A stretch of DNA of 64,000 nucleotides from Terriglobus sp. RCC_193 (GTDB lineage: Bacteria; Acidobacteriota; Terriglobia; Terriglobales; Acidobacteriaceae): assembly GCF_041355105.1 (NCBI RefSeq), contig NZ_JBFUPK010000002.1, positions 1,246,037 through 1,310,036 on the forward strand, written 5' to 3'. The translations under genes were made by a program, and so were the position numbers. The notes beneath the pieces are model-generated. The model did no database searches and was not told the DNA's origin. It worked only from the letters and a program-made list of their open reading frames with translations. How positions within the stretch are numbered: the first letter of the stretch is position 1; each line of letters opens with the position of its first letter. Below are positions 1 to 11,407 of this stretch, one piece after another.

Positions 1-342
1 GGAGGGATCGTTCGGCTGATCCCAATCCGCCACGCCCGGCACCGCCGGCAATTCCGGTATTGCAGTGTGGCGCAGAAACGCATCCTGCGTCTGCCGAATC
101 ACGCGAGCGTCGCGCATGACCATCGCCTCGTAATAACGCTGCGCACCTTCAGCGTTTGTCGCGATGATCTCCAGATCGCGCTGAATGCCTTCGCGCACTT
201 CATGCCGCTGATGCCGACGGTGCAGCCACTCCGCGCTCTGCTCAAACGAAAGAGCAATCAGCAGGCCAAGCACAACAATACCCATGTGAATGAAAAACTG
301 TCGCCAGGTCATCACCGGCTCTTCCGGCACATGCACTTCCAT
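1..342 (-). CDS. Hypothetical single-span membrane protein (3' end outside window)
   Basis: Only the first 114 codons are present; the gene runs off the left edge. The start ATG at 342 has GAGGAG about 11 bases upstream (354-359). The N-terminus is short and acidic, then one hydrophobic helix spans roughly residues 15-35 (FFIHMGIVVLGLLIALSF), followed by a His/Arg/Glu-rich helical stretch with Q and E. That layout (one anchor near the N-terminus plus a soluble region) is seen directly; it has no motif I recognise. It lies divergent to the small lipoprotein at 419. Function unknown. Confidence 0.6.
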   Translation of the reverse strand, partial: MEVHVPEEPVMTWRQFFIHMGIVVLGLLIALSFEQSAEWLHRRHQRHEVREGIQRDLEIIATNAEGAQRYYEAMVMRDARVIRQTQDAFLRHTAIPELPAVPGVADWDQPNDPS

Positions 343-405
343 TTGCTTGCGGGCTCCTCATGAAACGGGGATTCTCAGATTCAAGATACGCGATGGCGTT
401 TCCGA

Positions 406-411
406 TACACT
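406..411 (+). promoter_or_regulatory. Putative -10 element of a leaderless or near-leaderless gene
   Basis: TACACT ends seven bases before the ATG at 419 and there is no Shine-Dalgarno sequence between them. A sigma-70 start site would then fall at or within a few bases of the start codon. Inferred from spacing only; the same arrangement recurs at ten other starts in the window. Confidence 0.45.
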
Positions 412-418
412 CCCGTGT

Positions 419-670
419 ATGAAAAGTAGACTCATCGGCGCTATGTCATGTGCGCTTCTGGCTCTTGGGGGATGCAGTGCAACAAGTGTTGTTGCGGGCC
501 AGCGATTTACATTGGTGAACGATCCCTCTGGAATTTCAGACAAGATTCCCAACGGCGCATTGGCCCTGGATACGCGAACCGGACAACTCTGCTACACGAT
601 CAGTGGAAACTTCACGGGAGCGCCCGCGCTGCCCATGTGCAGTGATCTGGCGCAAAAGAACCATGAATAG
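419..670 (+). CDS. Small lipoprotein, function unknown
   Basis: An 83-residue product with a type II (lipoprotein) signal: positive start (MKSR), hydrophobic core and lipobox LGGC, so lipidation at about Cys19 is expected and the mature protein would be about 65 residues at the cell envelope. The mature part has two further cysteines (QLCYTI and PMCSDL) that could pair. An earlier in-frame start exists upstream, but the lipobox geometry and the -10-like TACACT seven bases before 419 favour this one. A strong bidirectional hairpin follows immediately. No family recognised. Confidence 0.65.
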   Translation: MKSRLIGAMSCALLALGGCSATSVVAGQRFTLVNDPSGISDKIPNGALALDTRTGQLCYTISGNFTGAPALPMCSDLAQKNHE

Positions 671-700
671 CAGAAGGCCCGGATCGCTCCGGGCCTTCTG
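671..700. terminator. Bidirectional hairpin terminator
   Basis: A 13-bp perfect stem (CAGAAGGCCCGGA with its complement) and a TCGC loop lie directly between two convergent genes, the small lipoprotein and acnA. T-rich sequence follows on the + side. Confidence 0.8.
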
Positions 701-718
701 CTGTTTGCGATGCTTTGT

Positions 719-3532
<2,814 letters not shown>

Positions 3533-3887
3533 GGTTCAGTCCTCAATCGCGCCTGTGCAAAGGCGCGAGGTCTGGCCGCAGGCCATATGGCATTCGCAGC
3601 GCGAAGCCTGGCCCGGGCGGCTGTGGCAATCAAGAGTAGCAAAACGGGAGCGATACAGAATTACAGCGAGATACGACCGCGATCATGCCTGCCGCGGCGG
3701 AAACGCCTCAACCTCATCAGGGAGCGGTCCATACCTCTATCGTAACGCGGAATGGAGTAACTTCAACAGTGCCCGGAAGTCGCTGGAAAGATTCATCGCA
3801 ACCCTTTTGCCCGGACGGGGTTTGATTCGTGCAGGGTGGATCAACGGCAGACAGTTTCGCAGCATCTGACCATCTCTGAGGATTTTT
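3533..3887. other. Divergent intergenic region
   Basis: About 355 bases separating acnA (leftward) and the Q-rich lipoprotein (rightward). It contains the acnA leader with a GC-rich hairpin at 3547-3568 and an AGGA Shine-Dalgarno sequence before 3888. I see no convincing gene in it; open frames on the minus strand here are shadows continuing from the lipoprotein gene. Confidence 0.6.
3547..3568 (-). promoter_or_regulatory. Hairpin in the acnA 5' leader
   Basis: A 7-bp perfect stem TCGCGCC/GGCGCGA with an 8-base loop lies a few bases upstream of the acnA ribosome binding site. It could affect translation or mRNA stability. It is not a recognisable riboswitch; the role is speculative. Confidence 0.3.
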
Positions 3888-5810
3888 ATGAAGAACGTAT
3901 CGCTCTACCGGTCTGCAGTACTTATTTCGTCGCTCGGGCTCGTCCTGACGGGATGCAGGAGCAACGCGGCGAACTCTCCCGCGCCTATTGTGGACGGCAA
4001 CGCCGCCGCCACCGATCCTGCCAATGCGAATATGCTGCCGACCCAGGTGGCCGGTGTAAGTTACGCCGCTACGCCGCAGAGCAACGGCACCAGCTACGCA
4101 CCCCAGGCAGCTCCCCAAACGGCTCCCCAAACAGGTCGGAACACGCAGAATGAAGCTTTGCAATACAACACCACGCCGCCTGCCTATCAGGGTGAAGAGC
4201 AGCAGCCACAGCAGCAGCAGCCGGTCTACGACAACTCGCAGCAACAGCAGCAGCCCTACACCGATCAGCAGGCCGCCAACGCCGCGGAATACGACGAATA
4301 CAACGCTCTGCTGGACCCCGACGTGCCACCCGCGCCTGAACCTCCCCCACCGTTGCCGCAGGATTATGAGCAGCCCATGGCTCCCGGCCCGGACTACATG
4401 TGGACACCGGGCTACTGGAATTACGCGCCAGTCGGCTATTACTACGTTCCCGGAGCATGGGTTGCGCCGCCATTCATCGGAGGTCTGTGGACACCCGGGT
4501 GGTGGGGCTGGTACGGCGGACACTATCGCTGGCACCACGGCTATTGGGGTCGCCACATCGGCTTCTACGGCGGTATCAACTATGGCTTTGGCTACATCGG
4601 CTATGGCTACCAGGGTGGCTACTGGAATAACAACCACTTCTGGTACAACACCGCTGTCAATCGCGTGCAGCCCGGCAGGGTAAACAACTACGTCTACAAC
4701 CGCCGCGTGGAGGTCATCAACAACACGTACATCAACAACTCGCGTGTCTCCTACTTCGGCGGCAACGGCGGTCTGCGCCGCGGCCCGGCACCGCAGGAGT
4801 TTGCCGCGGTGCGTGAACAGCGCGTGCCTCCCATGCAGTCACAAATTCAGAATCGCCAGGCGGCCATGCAGAACCGTGGCCAGTTCTTCCAGCAGAACCG
4901 CGGTCGGCCCAACATGGTGACGACAGCACAGCCTCTGCCGGCACAACGCGGCATCGTCGCACCTCCCCGTACGATGTCCCCGATGCCGGGCAACAATCTG
5001 CATCCCGGACAGAACGGCTTCAACGGCACACTGCCTGCTAACGCCACGCCGCAGCAGCGTCAGCAGTTTGAGCAGCAACGCCAGCAGTTCAATACCCAGC
5101 AACGCATACAGCAGAATATGCAGAATGCGAACCCACAACAGCGCCAGCAGCTTGAACAGCAGCAGCGGGTGCAACAGCAGAATCAGCAGAACCAGCAACG
5201 CATACAGCAGAACATGAACCCGCAGCAGCGTCAGCAGTTTGAACAGCAACAGCGCGGGCAACAGCAGAATCAGCAGCAGGAACAACAGCGGCAGCAGCAA
5301 CTGAACCTGCAGAATCAACAGCGCCAGCAGGTGGAGCAACAGCGCCAACAACAGGCAAATCAGCAGAACCCGCAGCGCCAGCAGGAGCAGCAGCGCCAGC
5401 AGGAGCAGCAGCGTCAGTTGCAGTTGAATCAACAAAACCAGCAGCATCAGCAGGAACAGCAACGGCAGCAGGACCAACAGCGTCAGCAGCAGGTGCAGCA
5501 ACAGCAGCGCGATCAACAACAGCAACAACAGCGTGTGCAGGAGCAGCAACGACAGCAGGTGCAGCAACAACAGCAGCAGCGTCAGGCGCAGGAGCAGCAA
5601 CAGCGCGTGCAGCAGCAGGAACAACAGCGTCAACAACAGCAGCGCCAGGTGCAGGACCAGCAGCGTCAGCAGATGCAGCAGCGTGTGCAGCAACAACAGC
5701 GCCAGGCACCTCCGCAACAACAACGGCCGGCACCCCCGCAAATGCAGCGGCCGCAACCGCAGCAAATGCACGCGGCGCCACCACAGGCACCGCATGAGCA
5801 GCGTCACTAA
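3888..5810 (+). CDS. YXWGXW-type lipoprotein with very long glutamine-rich tail
   Basis: A 640-residue exported lipoprotein: lipobox LVLTGC gives lipidation at about Cys22. Residues ~160-260 form an aromatic Tyr/Trp/Gly/His region (YMWTPGYWNYAP, GWWGWYGGHYRWHHGYWG) like the YXWGXW repeat proteins common in acidobacteria. From about residue 390 to 630 the protein is almost only Gln, Arg, Asn and Glu (heptad-like QQQRQQ patterns), encoded by CAG/CAA alternation, then a Pro-rich end. The tail may form a coiled coil or be disordered. Start ATG has AGGA about 5 bases upstream. Function unknown; surface or periplasmic polymer binding is a guess. Confidence 0.85.
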   Translation: MKNVSLYRSAVLISSLGLVLTGCRSNAANSPAPIVDGNAAATDPANANMLPTQVAGVSYAATPQSNGTSYAPQAAPQTAPQTGRNTQNEALQYNTTPPAYQGEEQQPQQQQPVYDNSQQQQQPYTDQQAANAAEYDEYNALLDPDVPPAPEPPPPLPQDYEQPMAPGPDYMWTPGYWNYAPVGYYYVPGAWVAPPFIGGLWTPGWWGWYGGHYRWHHGYWGRHIGFYGGINYGFGYIGYGYQGGYWNNNHFWYNTAVNRVQPGRVNNYVYNRRVEVINNTYINNSRVSYFGGNGGLRRGPAPQEFAAVREQRVPPMQSQIQNRQAAMQNRGQFFQQNRGRPNMVTTAQPLPAQRGIVAPPRTMSPMPGNNLHPGQNGFNGTLPANATPQQRQQFEQQRQQFNTQQRIQQNMQNANPQQRQQLEQQQRVQQQNQQNQQRIQQNMNPQQRQQFEQQQRGQQQNQQQEQQRQQQLNLQNQQRQQVEQQRQQQANQQNPQRQQEQQRQQEQQRQLQLNQQNQQHQQEQQRQQDQQRQQQVQQQQRDQQQQQQRVQEQQRQQVQQQQQQRQAQEQQQRVQQQEQQRQQQQRQVQDQQRQQMQQRVQQQQRQAPPQQQRPAPPQMQRPQPQQMHAAPPQAPHEQRH

Positions 5811-5825
5811 ACGGAAGATGGAAAC

Positions 5826-5851
5826 GGGGCCGCACAGATATGTGCGGCCCC
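5826..5851. terminator. Bidirectional hairpin terminator
   Basis: An 11-bp perfect stem GGGGCCGCACA with a GATA loop, followed by ATCTTTT on the + side, separates the Q-rich lipoprotein gene and the convergent Nramp transporter gene. Confidence 0.8.
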
Positions 5852-5862
5852 ATCTTTTACGG

Positions 5863-7200
5863 CTATGCCGTGAACATCTGCCAGAGCAGCACGCAGTTTA
5901 ATCCGATGATGAGGATTGCCACGATCCATCCTGCAATTGCTGTTGCGCGGTTATTACAGAATTCGCCCATCACGTTCTTCTTTCCTGTCAGCAACAACAG
6001 GGGCACCAGTGCAAATGGAATCCCGAAGGACAGCACGGCCTGCGACAGCAGCAGCACTTTCAATTCATCCAGCCCCAGGGCAATTACCACCAGCGCGGGA
6101 ATGATCGTGATCAGGCGGCGCAGATAGATAGGAAACTTAACATGCAGAAAGCCCTCAATCACCACCTGCCCGGCCAGCACGCCAATGGTGGACGAGGACA
6201 GACCGCTGCATAGCAATGCCACGGCAAATGCGACCTGCGCCATTGGTCCCAGCAATGGTCCCAGCGTCTGGTGCGCGCCTTCCAGCTTGCTGATGGCGCC
6301 TTCTCCCACGCCACCCAGCGCTGCCGCAGCCATAACCAACATGGCGGAATTGATGAGCCACGCACCATTCATGGCAAAGAGGATGTCGATGCGCTCAAAG
6401 CGAAGATAACGGCGACGGAAGTTACGCAAACGGCTGGCTTCCTGCGCACGACTGGCGCCACCGCTAATGCCGCGTTCCACGAACGTCGACAGGCGCGGCT
6501 GCATCAGCGACGAGTGCAGATAGATCACATGCGGCATCACCGTTGCGCCCAGCATGGCCACGGCAATGTACAGCGTTTCGTGATTCAGGTGTGGCACCAG
6601 CGTTCCACGCACCGCCTGCGACCAGTCCGGATGCACCAGGAATATCTCAATCGCGTAGCAGAAACCGATGGCACTGACCAACGCAATGATGATGCCTTCA
6701 AAGTGACGAAAGCCGCGCTGATTCAGCGCCAGCAGTAGAAATACAAACACCGTGGTCGCAAGCGCAGCCAGAAACATGACGGTGGTGCGGCTCATGCCAT
6801 GTGCCAGGAAATACGGCCCCACCAGCAGGTAAAAGCCAAGCGCCGCGCCCAGGAACTCCGCCAGGTCTGTAGCAATCGCGCTGATCTCCGCCCCAACCCA
6901 CAACAGCCAAACCACAGGCCGTGAGAAATGTTCGCGGCAACACTCCGGTAACGTACTCCCCGTGGCAATGCCCAGCTTCGCCGACAGGTATTGCACCAGC
7001 ATGGCCATCGCATTGGACCACAGCAGCACCCACAGCAACGTGTAGCCATACTTGGCCCCGCCTACGATGTTCGAAGCAAAATTGCCGGGATCGATATAAG
7101 CGACGGACGCGACAAACGCCGGACCAAAGAACGTCCACAGCTCGCGCAGCGTGATACGCGGCTCAGCCTTCTCTGGCGAAATGGCGGTATTTAGGCTCAC
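5863..7200 (-). CDS. Nramp-family divalent metal transporter (MntH-like)
   Basis: A 445-residue polytopic inner-membrane protein of the Nramp family, importing Mn2+ or Fe2+ with protons. The family's metal-binding motif DPGN is at residues 37-40 in the first helix (AYIDPGNF), and the helix-6 motif MPHVIYLHSSL is present; about eleven hydrophobic segments are visible. It starts with GTG at 7200 and has no Shine-Dalgarno sequence; a TATGCT hexamer eight bases upstream suggests a leaderless message. A perfect TTTAGG-N4-CCTAAA palindrome covers the start codon, which resembles DtxR/MntR boxes and points to repression by metal. Divergent from purD. Confidence 0.9.
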   Translation of the reverse strand: MSLNTAISPEKAEPRITLRELWTFFGPAFVASVAYIDPGNFASNIVGGAKYGYTLLWVLLWSNAMAMLVQYLSAKLGIATGSTLPECCREHFSRPVVWLLWVGAEISAIATDLAEFLGAALGFYLLVGPYFLAHGMSRTTVMFLAALATTVFVFLLLALNQRGFRHFEGIIIALVSAIGFCYAIEIFLVHPDWSQAVRGTLVPHLNHETLYIAVAMLGATVMPHVIYLHSSLMQPRLSTFVERGISGGASRAQEASRLRNFRRRYLRFERIDILFAMNGAWLINSAMLVMAAAALGGVGEGAISKLEGAHQTLGPLLGPMAQVAFAVALLCSGLSSSTIGVLAGQVVIEGFLHVKFPIYLRRLITIIPALVVIALGLDELKVLLLSQAVLSFGIPFALVPLLLLTGKKNVMGEFCNNRATAIAGWIVAILIIGLNCVLLWQMFTA

Positions 7201-7205
7201 CTAAA
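7190..7205. promoter_or_regulatory. DtxR/MntR-like operator over the Nramp start codon
   Basis: TTTAGGCTCACCTAAA is a perfect inverted repeat with 6-base arms and a 4-base centre. DtxR/IdeR/MntR sites have TTAGG...CCTAA arms, and Nramp genes are classic targets. The site overlaps the GTG start at 7198-7200. The seen palindrome is certain; the regulator identity is inferred. Confidence 0.6.
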
Positions 7206-7208
7206 AGA

Positions 7209-7214
7209 AGCATA
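7209..7214 (-). promoter_or_regulatory. Putative -10 element of the Nramp gene
   Basis: TATGCT ends eight bases before the GTG start at 7200, so the expected transcription start falls on or just before the start codon and inside the metal-box palindrome. Confidence 0.45.
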
Positions 7215-7251
7215 GCAGCTTCTGCGCCACCCTTCCACGCGAATACCGCGA

Positions 7252-7257
7252 GATACT
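7252..7257 (+). promoter_or_regulatory. Putative -10 element of purD
   Basis: GATACT followed by AGAAACC and ATG. The string GAYACTAGAAA also precedes the purL start (17640), so two purine genes share the same start-proximal element. No Shine-Dalgarno sequence is present. Confidence 0.45.
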
Positions 7258-7264
7258 AGAAACC

Positions 7265-8521
7265 ATGAAGGTTCTGGTGATTGGCGCAGGTGGCCGTGAA
7301 CATGCCATCTGCTGGGCGCTACGGAAGTCTGCGCGTGTAAAGGAACTGGTGTGCGCACCGGGCAATGCAGGTATTGAAAGCATTGCAAAATGCCTGCCGG
7401 TACAGCAGGACAACGTGGCAGACATGCTGCACGTCACCGACGCTGTGCAGCCAGACCTGGTCATCATTGGACCGGAAGTCCCGCTCGCCGTAGGCATTGT
7501 GGATGCACTGCAGGAACGCGGCATCCGCGTCTTTGGCCCCACGCAGGCGGCGGCGCAACTGGAAAGCAGCAAAGCCTTCACCAAGGACTTTCTCCAGCGC
7601 CACAACATTCCCACCGCCCGTTACGTCACAGTCCACACGCTGGATGAAGCGCGCACGGCACTGCCGGAATTTTCGCTCCCTGTGGTGCTGAAGGCTGACG
7701 GCCTGGCTGCGGGCAAAGGCGTCATCATCGCCACCACCAACGCCGAAGCCGACGCCGCCGTGCAGGAACTGCTGCCCATGAACGGCTCGCTCGTCATCGA
7801 GGAGTTCCTCACCGGCGACGAACTCAGCGTCTTCGCCCTCTGCGACGGGGAGCAAGCTGCCATCATTGCCGCCGCGCAGGACCACAAACGCATCGGCGAA
7901 GGCGACACCGGCCCCAACACCGGCGGCATGGGCGCTTACTCCACCGACCTGCTGCTGCCCGACGACCTCAAAACATGGGTGCTGGAGCACGTCGCTCAGC
8001 CCACTGTGGACGGCATGAAGGCAGAGGGATATCCCTTCCGCGGCATCCTGTTCATTGGCCTGATGATGACGCCCAACGGACCTAAGGTTCTTGAATTCAA
8101 CACCCGCTGGGGTGATCCAGAGACCGAGGCCATTCTCCTCCGGTTGGAAACAGACTTCCTCGATCTTGTCGATGCCTCGATTGATGGAACGGCTGACAAG
8201 CTCGATATCCGCCTGAAACCGGGAGCGGCCATCAGCGTTATTCTCGCCAGCGCGGGTTATCCGGCCAGTGCAGAAAAGGGCGTGGTCATCCACGGCCTGG
8301 ATGTCGCCCTGCCCGCCAGCGTTGAGGTCTTCCACGCCGGAACCGCACACAACGAAGCAGGAGAAGTCGTGACGGCAGGCGGCCGCGTTCTGGCCATTGC
8401 TGCCGAGGCTGAAAACCTGCGCCGTGCCGCCGGAAAAGCCTACGACGCGGTCTCCGCAATCTCTTTCAAGGGCATGCAGATGCGCCGCGACATCGGCTGG
8501 CGTGCACTGCAGCGGGAATAG
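7265..8521 (+). CDS. purD: Phosphoribosylamine-glycine ligase
   Basis: Catalyses the second step of de novo purine synthesis: ATP-dependent joining of glycine to 5-phosphoribosylamine. The 418-residue length is normal. N-domain nucleotide fold starts MKVLVIGAGGREHA; the ATP-grasp region shows GPTQAAAQLESSKAF and VLKADGLAAGKGV; the family signature RWGDPETE is at about residue 280. It is divergent from the Nramp gene, separate from the purL-purF operon 5 kb away. The next gene begins about 90 bases downstream on the same strand. Confidence 0.97.
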   Translation: MKVLVIGAGGREHAICWALRKSARVKELVCAPGNAGIESIAKCLPVQQDNVADMLHVTDAVQPDLVIIGPEVPLAVGIVDALQERGIRVFGPTQAAAQLESSKAFTKDFLQRHNIPTARYVTVHTLDEARTALPEFSLPVVLKADGLAAGKGVIIATTNAEADAAVQELLPMNGSLVIEEFLTGDELSVFALCDGEQAAIIAAAQDHKRIGEGDTGPNTGGMGAYSTDLLLPDDLKTWVLEHVAQPTVDGMKAEGYPFRGILFIGLMMTPNGPKVLEFNTRWGDPETEAILLRLETDFLDLVDASIDGTADKLDIRLKPGAAISVILASAGYPASAEKGVVIHGLDVALPASVEVFHAGTAHNEAGEVVTAGGRVLAIAAEAENLRRAAGKAYDAVSAISFKGMQMRRDIGWRALQRE

Positions 8522-8612
8522 CCAGCGCGACTGCATCTACAGGTATCCACAGCGCGTCTCGACCGGGATGCAGACGATCCCGTGGCGGGAGATGGCACAA
8601 TGGACACCTGCC

Positions 8613-9857
8613 ATGAGTTCGCCATTTGACGTCATCGTTGTGGGCGGTGGTCCCGCTGGTTCTACGGCTGCTTATCAACTCGGCCTGGCCGGGGTAAAGG
8701 TTCTTCTCATTGACAAGGCCGGAGAATTTCCGCGGGACAAGCCGTGTGGTGGTGGCCTCTCCGCGCGTCTGCTGGAACGCTTTCCTTATGTGCGTGATTT
8801 CTTCGATGCAGGTGAGGTGCCAGTCCATCCTGTGAGTCGCGTGCACCTGGAGTCGCCGGATGGCACACGGGTGACGTATCAGCAGGGTGAACCCATTCTG
8901 TACCTGGTGCGTCGCTGGCAGTTTGATGAAGCACTCTTCCGGCGTGCCGCGTCTGTCTGCACGGTGCGACTGGGAACGATGATTCGCAAATGCGAAGTGA
9001 AGCCGACGCATGTGGAGTTGGAGACAACGGAAGGCGAACTCATCACCGCGCCAATCATCATCGGTGCGGATTCCGCCAACTCTGTCATCGCGCGGCATAC
9101 GGGACTCCGCAGTGAAGCGGCACATAAGGAATATGCCGTGGACATGATGGAAGAGACGGACTATTCGCGATTGGATGTGAAGGATCGCGATGCCATCTAT
9201 CTCTTCCTGACGTTGACTGAGACCTTCGGCTACGGATACATCTTTCCCAAAACGCATCATCTGAACCTTGGCTTTGGATGCAAGCTGGACTGGTATCTGA
9301 AGGCACTGCGTGGCAAAGGGGCGGAGCATCATGCGCAGTGGGTGGAGACGCTTAAGCAGCAGGGCGATGTGACCGGCGAGACGAATCGCAGCGGTTACAA
9401 GGCGTTTCCTATTCCGGTCAGCGGCCCGCTTGCAAAGACCTGCGCCGATCGAGTGTTGCTGGCGGGGGATGCGGGCGGCTTTGTGAATGCATTCACCGCA
9501 GAAGGCATCTTCTATGCGATGACCAGTGGTGCGCTTGCCGCGGATACGGCGCTGAACGCGATTCGCGCACAGCAGTATGACGAGCGTACGCTGTCAGCGT
9601 ATGAGAAGGCTTGGAAGCGCGAGATAGGCGACGAGCTATCGCATGCCGTGGATATTCAACATTGCCTTTTCAACGGCAGCGGGCGCATGGATGCGCTGGT
9701 GCGCAAGGCGAAAGAAGACCCGGAGTTGCTGCACCTGATCATTGGTTACAGCATGGGCGCATCCACCTATGAACAGCTTCGCAATCACATGATGCGCAGC
9801 ACGGTGCCAACGTGGGTCTGGAATAAGGTGAAGTCCGCCGTGCGTCTCACACGCTGA
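8613..9857 (+). CDS. Geranylgeranyl-reductase-type FAD oxidoreductase
   Basis: A 414-residue flavoprotein. The FAD dinucleotide fold is at the N-terminus (VIVVGGGPAGSTAAYQLG), followed by PCGGGLSARLLERF, characteristic of the geranylgeranyl reductase family, and the second FAD motif LLAGDAGGFVNAFTAEGI around residue 290. The family hydrogenates isoprenoid chains (archaeal-type lipids, chlorophyll or quinone tails) or acts as halogenase-like enzymes; the substrate here cannot be told. Three in-frame ATGs lie close together; 8613 is chosen since it directly precedes the FAD fold and has CACAAT 11 bases upstream. An upstream extension overlaps purD and looks spurious. Confidence 0.85.
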   Translation: MSSPFDVIVVGGGPAGSTAAYQLGLAGVKVLLIDKAGEFPRDKPCGGGLSARLLERFPYVRDFFDAGEVPVHPVSRVHLESPDGTRVTYQQGEPILYLVRRWQFDEALFRRAASVCTVRLGTMIRKCEVKPTHVELETTEGELITAPIIIGADSANSVIARHTGLRSEAAHKEYAVDMMEETDYSRLDVKDRDAIYLFLTLTETFGYGYIFPKTHHLNLGFGCKLDWYLKALRGKGAEHHAQWVETLKQQGDVTGETNRSGYKAFPIPVSGPLAKTCADRVLLAGDAGGFVNAFTAEGIFYAMTSGALAADTALNAIRAQQYDERTLSAYEKAWKREIGDELSHAVDIQHCLFNGSGRMDALVRKAKEDPELLHLIIGYSMGASTYEQLRNHMMRSTVPTWVWNKVKSAVRLTR

Positions 9858-9919
9858 TTCGTTTCGTTTCAAAAAAATGGAATTGACTTCGTGAGTCATT
9901 GGGCATCCTATGGATTGGA

Positions 9920-11398
9920 ATGCATAACCATACTCCGTTTAACCTTGCGAACGCTGCGGCAGAAGAGATGAAGCTGCAGGGATTTGAGCTGACACCTTTC
10001 CCCGGGCAACAGCAGCAGCTTGCAGACATTCTTGCTGGCAATGTGAAGGACCATCGTAAGCGTTCGGATCTGCGTGAGCTTGCGTGGTCGTCGATTGATA
10101 ACGATACTTCGCGCGACCTGGATCAGATTGAGTGGGCAGAGCGGCTTGAGGATGATGGCATCCTGGTTCGCGTGGGAGTGGCCGATGTTACCGCAACCAT
10201 TGCCAGGGACACGCCGCTGGATAAGTTTGCGGCGCGTCAGTGCGCCACGATTTATACCGCGGCTCGTAACTTTTCGATGTTGCCTGCGGAGCTATCGACC
10301 GGTCTGACGAGCCTGAATCCCGGTGAAGAACGCCAGGCCATGGTGGCGGAATTTATTGTGGATGCCGATGGTTCCATGCGTGAGCAGCGCATCTTTCCGG
10401 CGTTGGTGCGCAATGCCGCGCAGCTTGCTTACAGCCATGTGGGGCCGTGGCTTGTGAACCCCGAACACGCCGTGCCGCCTGCGATGGATCCTGCGATCCT
10501 GGATCAGCTTCGTTTGCAGGATGAGGCAGCGCAGCGTTTGCGCAGGCATCGGCAGGAAGCAGGCGCGCTTGATTTCCGTCGTATGGAGTCCATGCCCGTG
10601 GTTGCCGACGGGCGTGTGCTTTCGCTGGAAGATGTGGGCCGCAATCGCGCGATGGACCTTATCGAAGATTTGATGGTGGCGGCGAATGAAACAGCAGCGC
10701 ATCTGCTGTCGCTGGCGCATCGCAGTGGGCTGCGTCGCGTGGTGAAGTCGCCGGAGCGCTGGCAGCGCATTGTGGATCTGGTGTATGTCACCAGCGCGAA
10801 TCTTTCGCAGCGTGTCACGTTGCCTTCGGAACCTGACGCCAAGCCGTTGAATGAATTTCTTACGAAGCAGCGAGAGCATGATCCGGATCATTATCCGGAC
10901 CTGGCGCTTGCCATCATTAAACTGATGGGCGCGGGCGAGTACGTGGTGGTGCATGCGAATGATCCCTATCCGCCTGCGCACTTTGCACTGGCAGCGAATG
11001 ATTATTCGCACTCCACAGCGCCGAATCGCCGTTTCCCCGATATGGTGACGCAGCGTGTTGTGCACGCCATGCTGGACAATGCTCTACCGCCTTACACAGA
11101 CGATGAGTTAGCAGCCATTGCAGACCATTGCAATGAGCGTGAGAAGGCTGGCCGCAAGGTGGAACGCGCCATGCTGAAGCGCGCACAGGCTCTGGCGCTG
11201 GCTTCGCAGATTGGGCAGCACTATCGCGCGGTGGTCGCCGGGGCAGGGAGGAGCGGCACGTTTGTCCGCGTCCTGAAACCAGCGGTGGAAGGCATGCTGG
11301 TGCACGGTGCTGAGGGACTGGATGTGGGCGACCGCCTGAATGTGAAACTGGTTCACACCGATCCGGTGCGCGCGTTCATCGATTTTGTACGGATTTAG
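9920..11398 (+). CDS. RNB-domain 3'-5' exoribonuclease (RNase II family)
   Basis: A 492-residue RNA-degrading enzyme. The catalytic Asp cluster is visible in SSIDNDTSRDLDQ near residue 60, and the RNB core continues with VGVADVTATI, YTAARNFSMLPAELS and NDYSHSTAPNRRFPDM, matching the ALxxYxHxTSPiRRYxD motif of the family. A short C-terminal S1-like segment (GTFVRVLKPAVEGML...GDRLNVKLV) follows. It is shorter than E. coli RNase II/R (about 640-810) because N-terminal cold-shock domains are absent. Start ATG 9920 has weak GGA upstream; a TTG at 9899 is an alternative. Converges on the MFS gene with a 9-base gap. Confidence 0.88.
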   Translation: MHNHTPFNLANAAAEEMKLQGFELTPFPGQQQQLADILAGNVKDHRKRSDLRELAWSSIDNDTSRDLDQIEWAERLEDDGILVRVGVADVTATIARDTPLDKFAARQCATIYTAARNFSMLPAELSTGLTSLNPGEERQAMVAEFIVDADGSMREQRIFPALVRNAAQLAYSHVGPWLVNPEHAVPPAMDPAILDQLRLQDEAAQRLRRHRQEAGALDFRRMESMPVVADGRVLSLEDVGRNRAMDLIEDLMVAANETAAHLLSLAHRSGLRRVVKSPERWQRIVDLVYVTSANLSQRVTLPSEPDAKPLNEFLTKQREHDPDHYPDLALAIIKLMGAGEYVVVHANDPYPPAHFALAANDYSHSTAPNRRFPDMVTQRVVHAMLDNALPPYTDDELAAIADHCNEREKAGRKVERAMLKRAQALALASQIGQHYRAVVAGAGRSGTFVRVLKPAVEGMLVHGAEGLDVGDRLNVKLVHTDPVRAFIDFVRI

Positions 11399-11407
11399 TG
11401 CTGGTTT

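Noticed and set aside
4839-5807. Minus-strand leucine-rich 322-codon frame
   Set aside because: Antisense shadow of the CAG/CAA glutamine tail; CTG/TTG runs give artificial poly-Leu.
3888-5810. Polyglutamine tail as microsatellite artefact
   Set aside because: Mixed codons, interruptions by Arg/Glu/Asn and an intact frame to a proper stop argue for a real protein.
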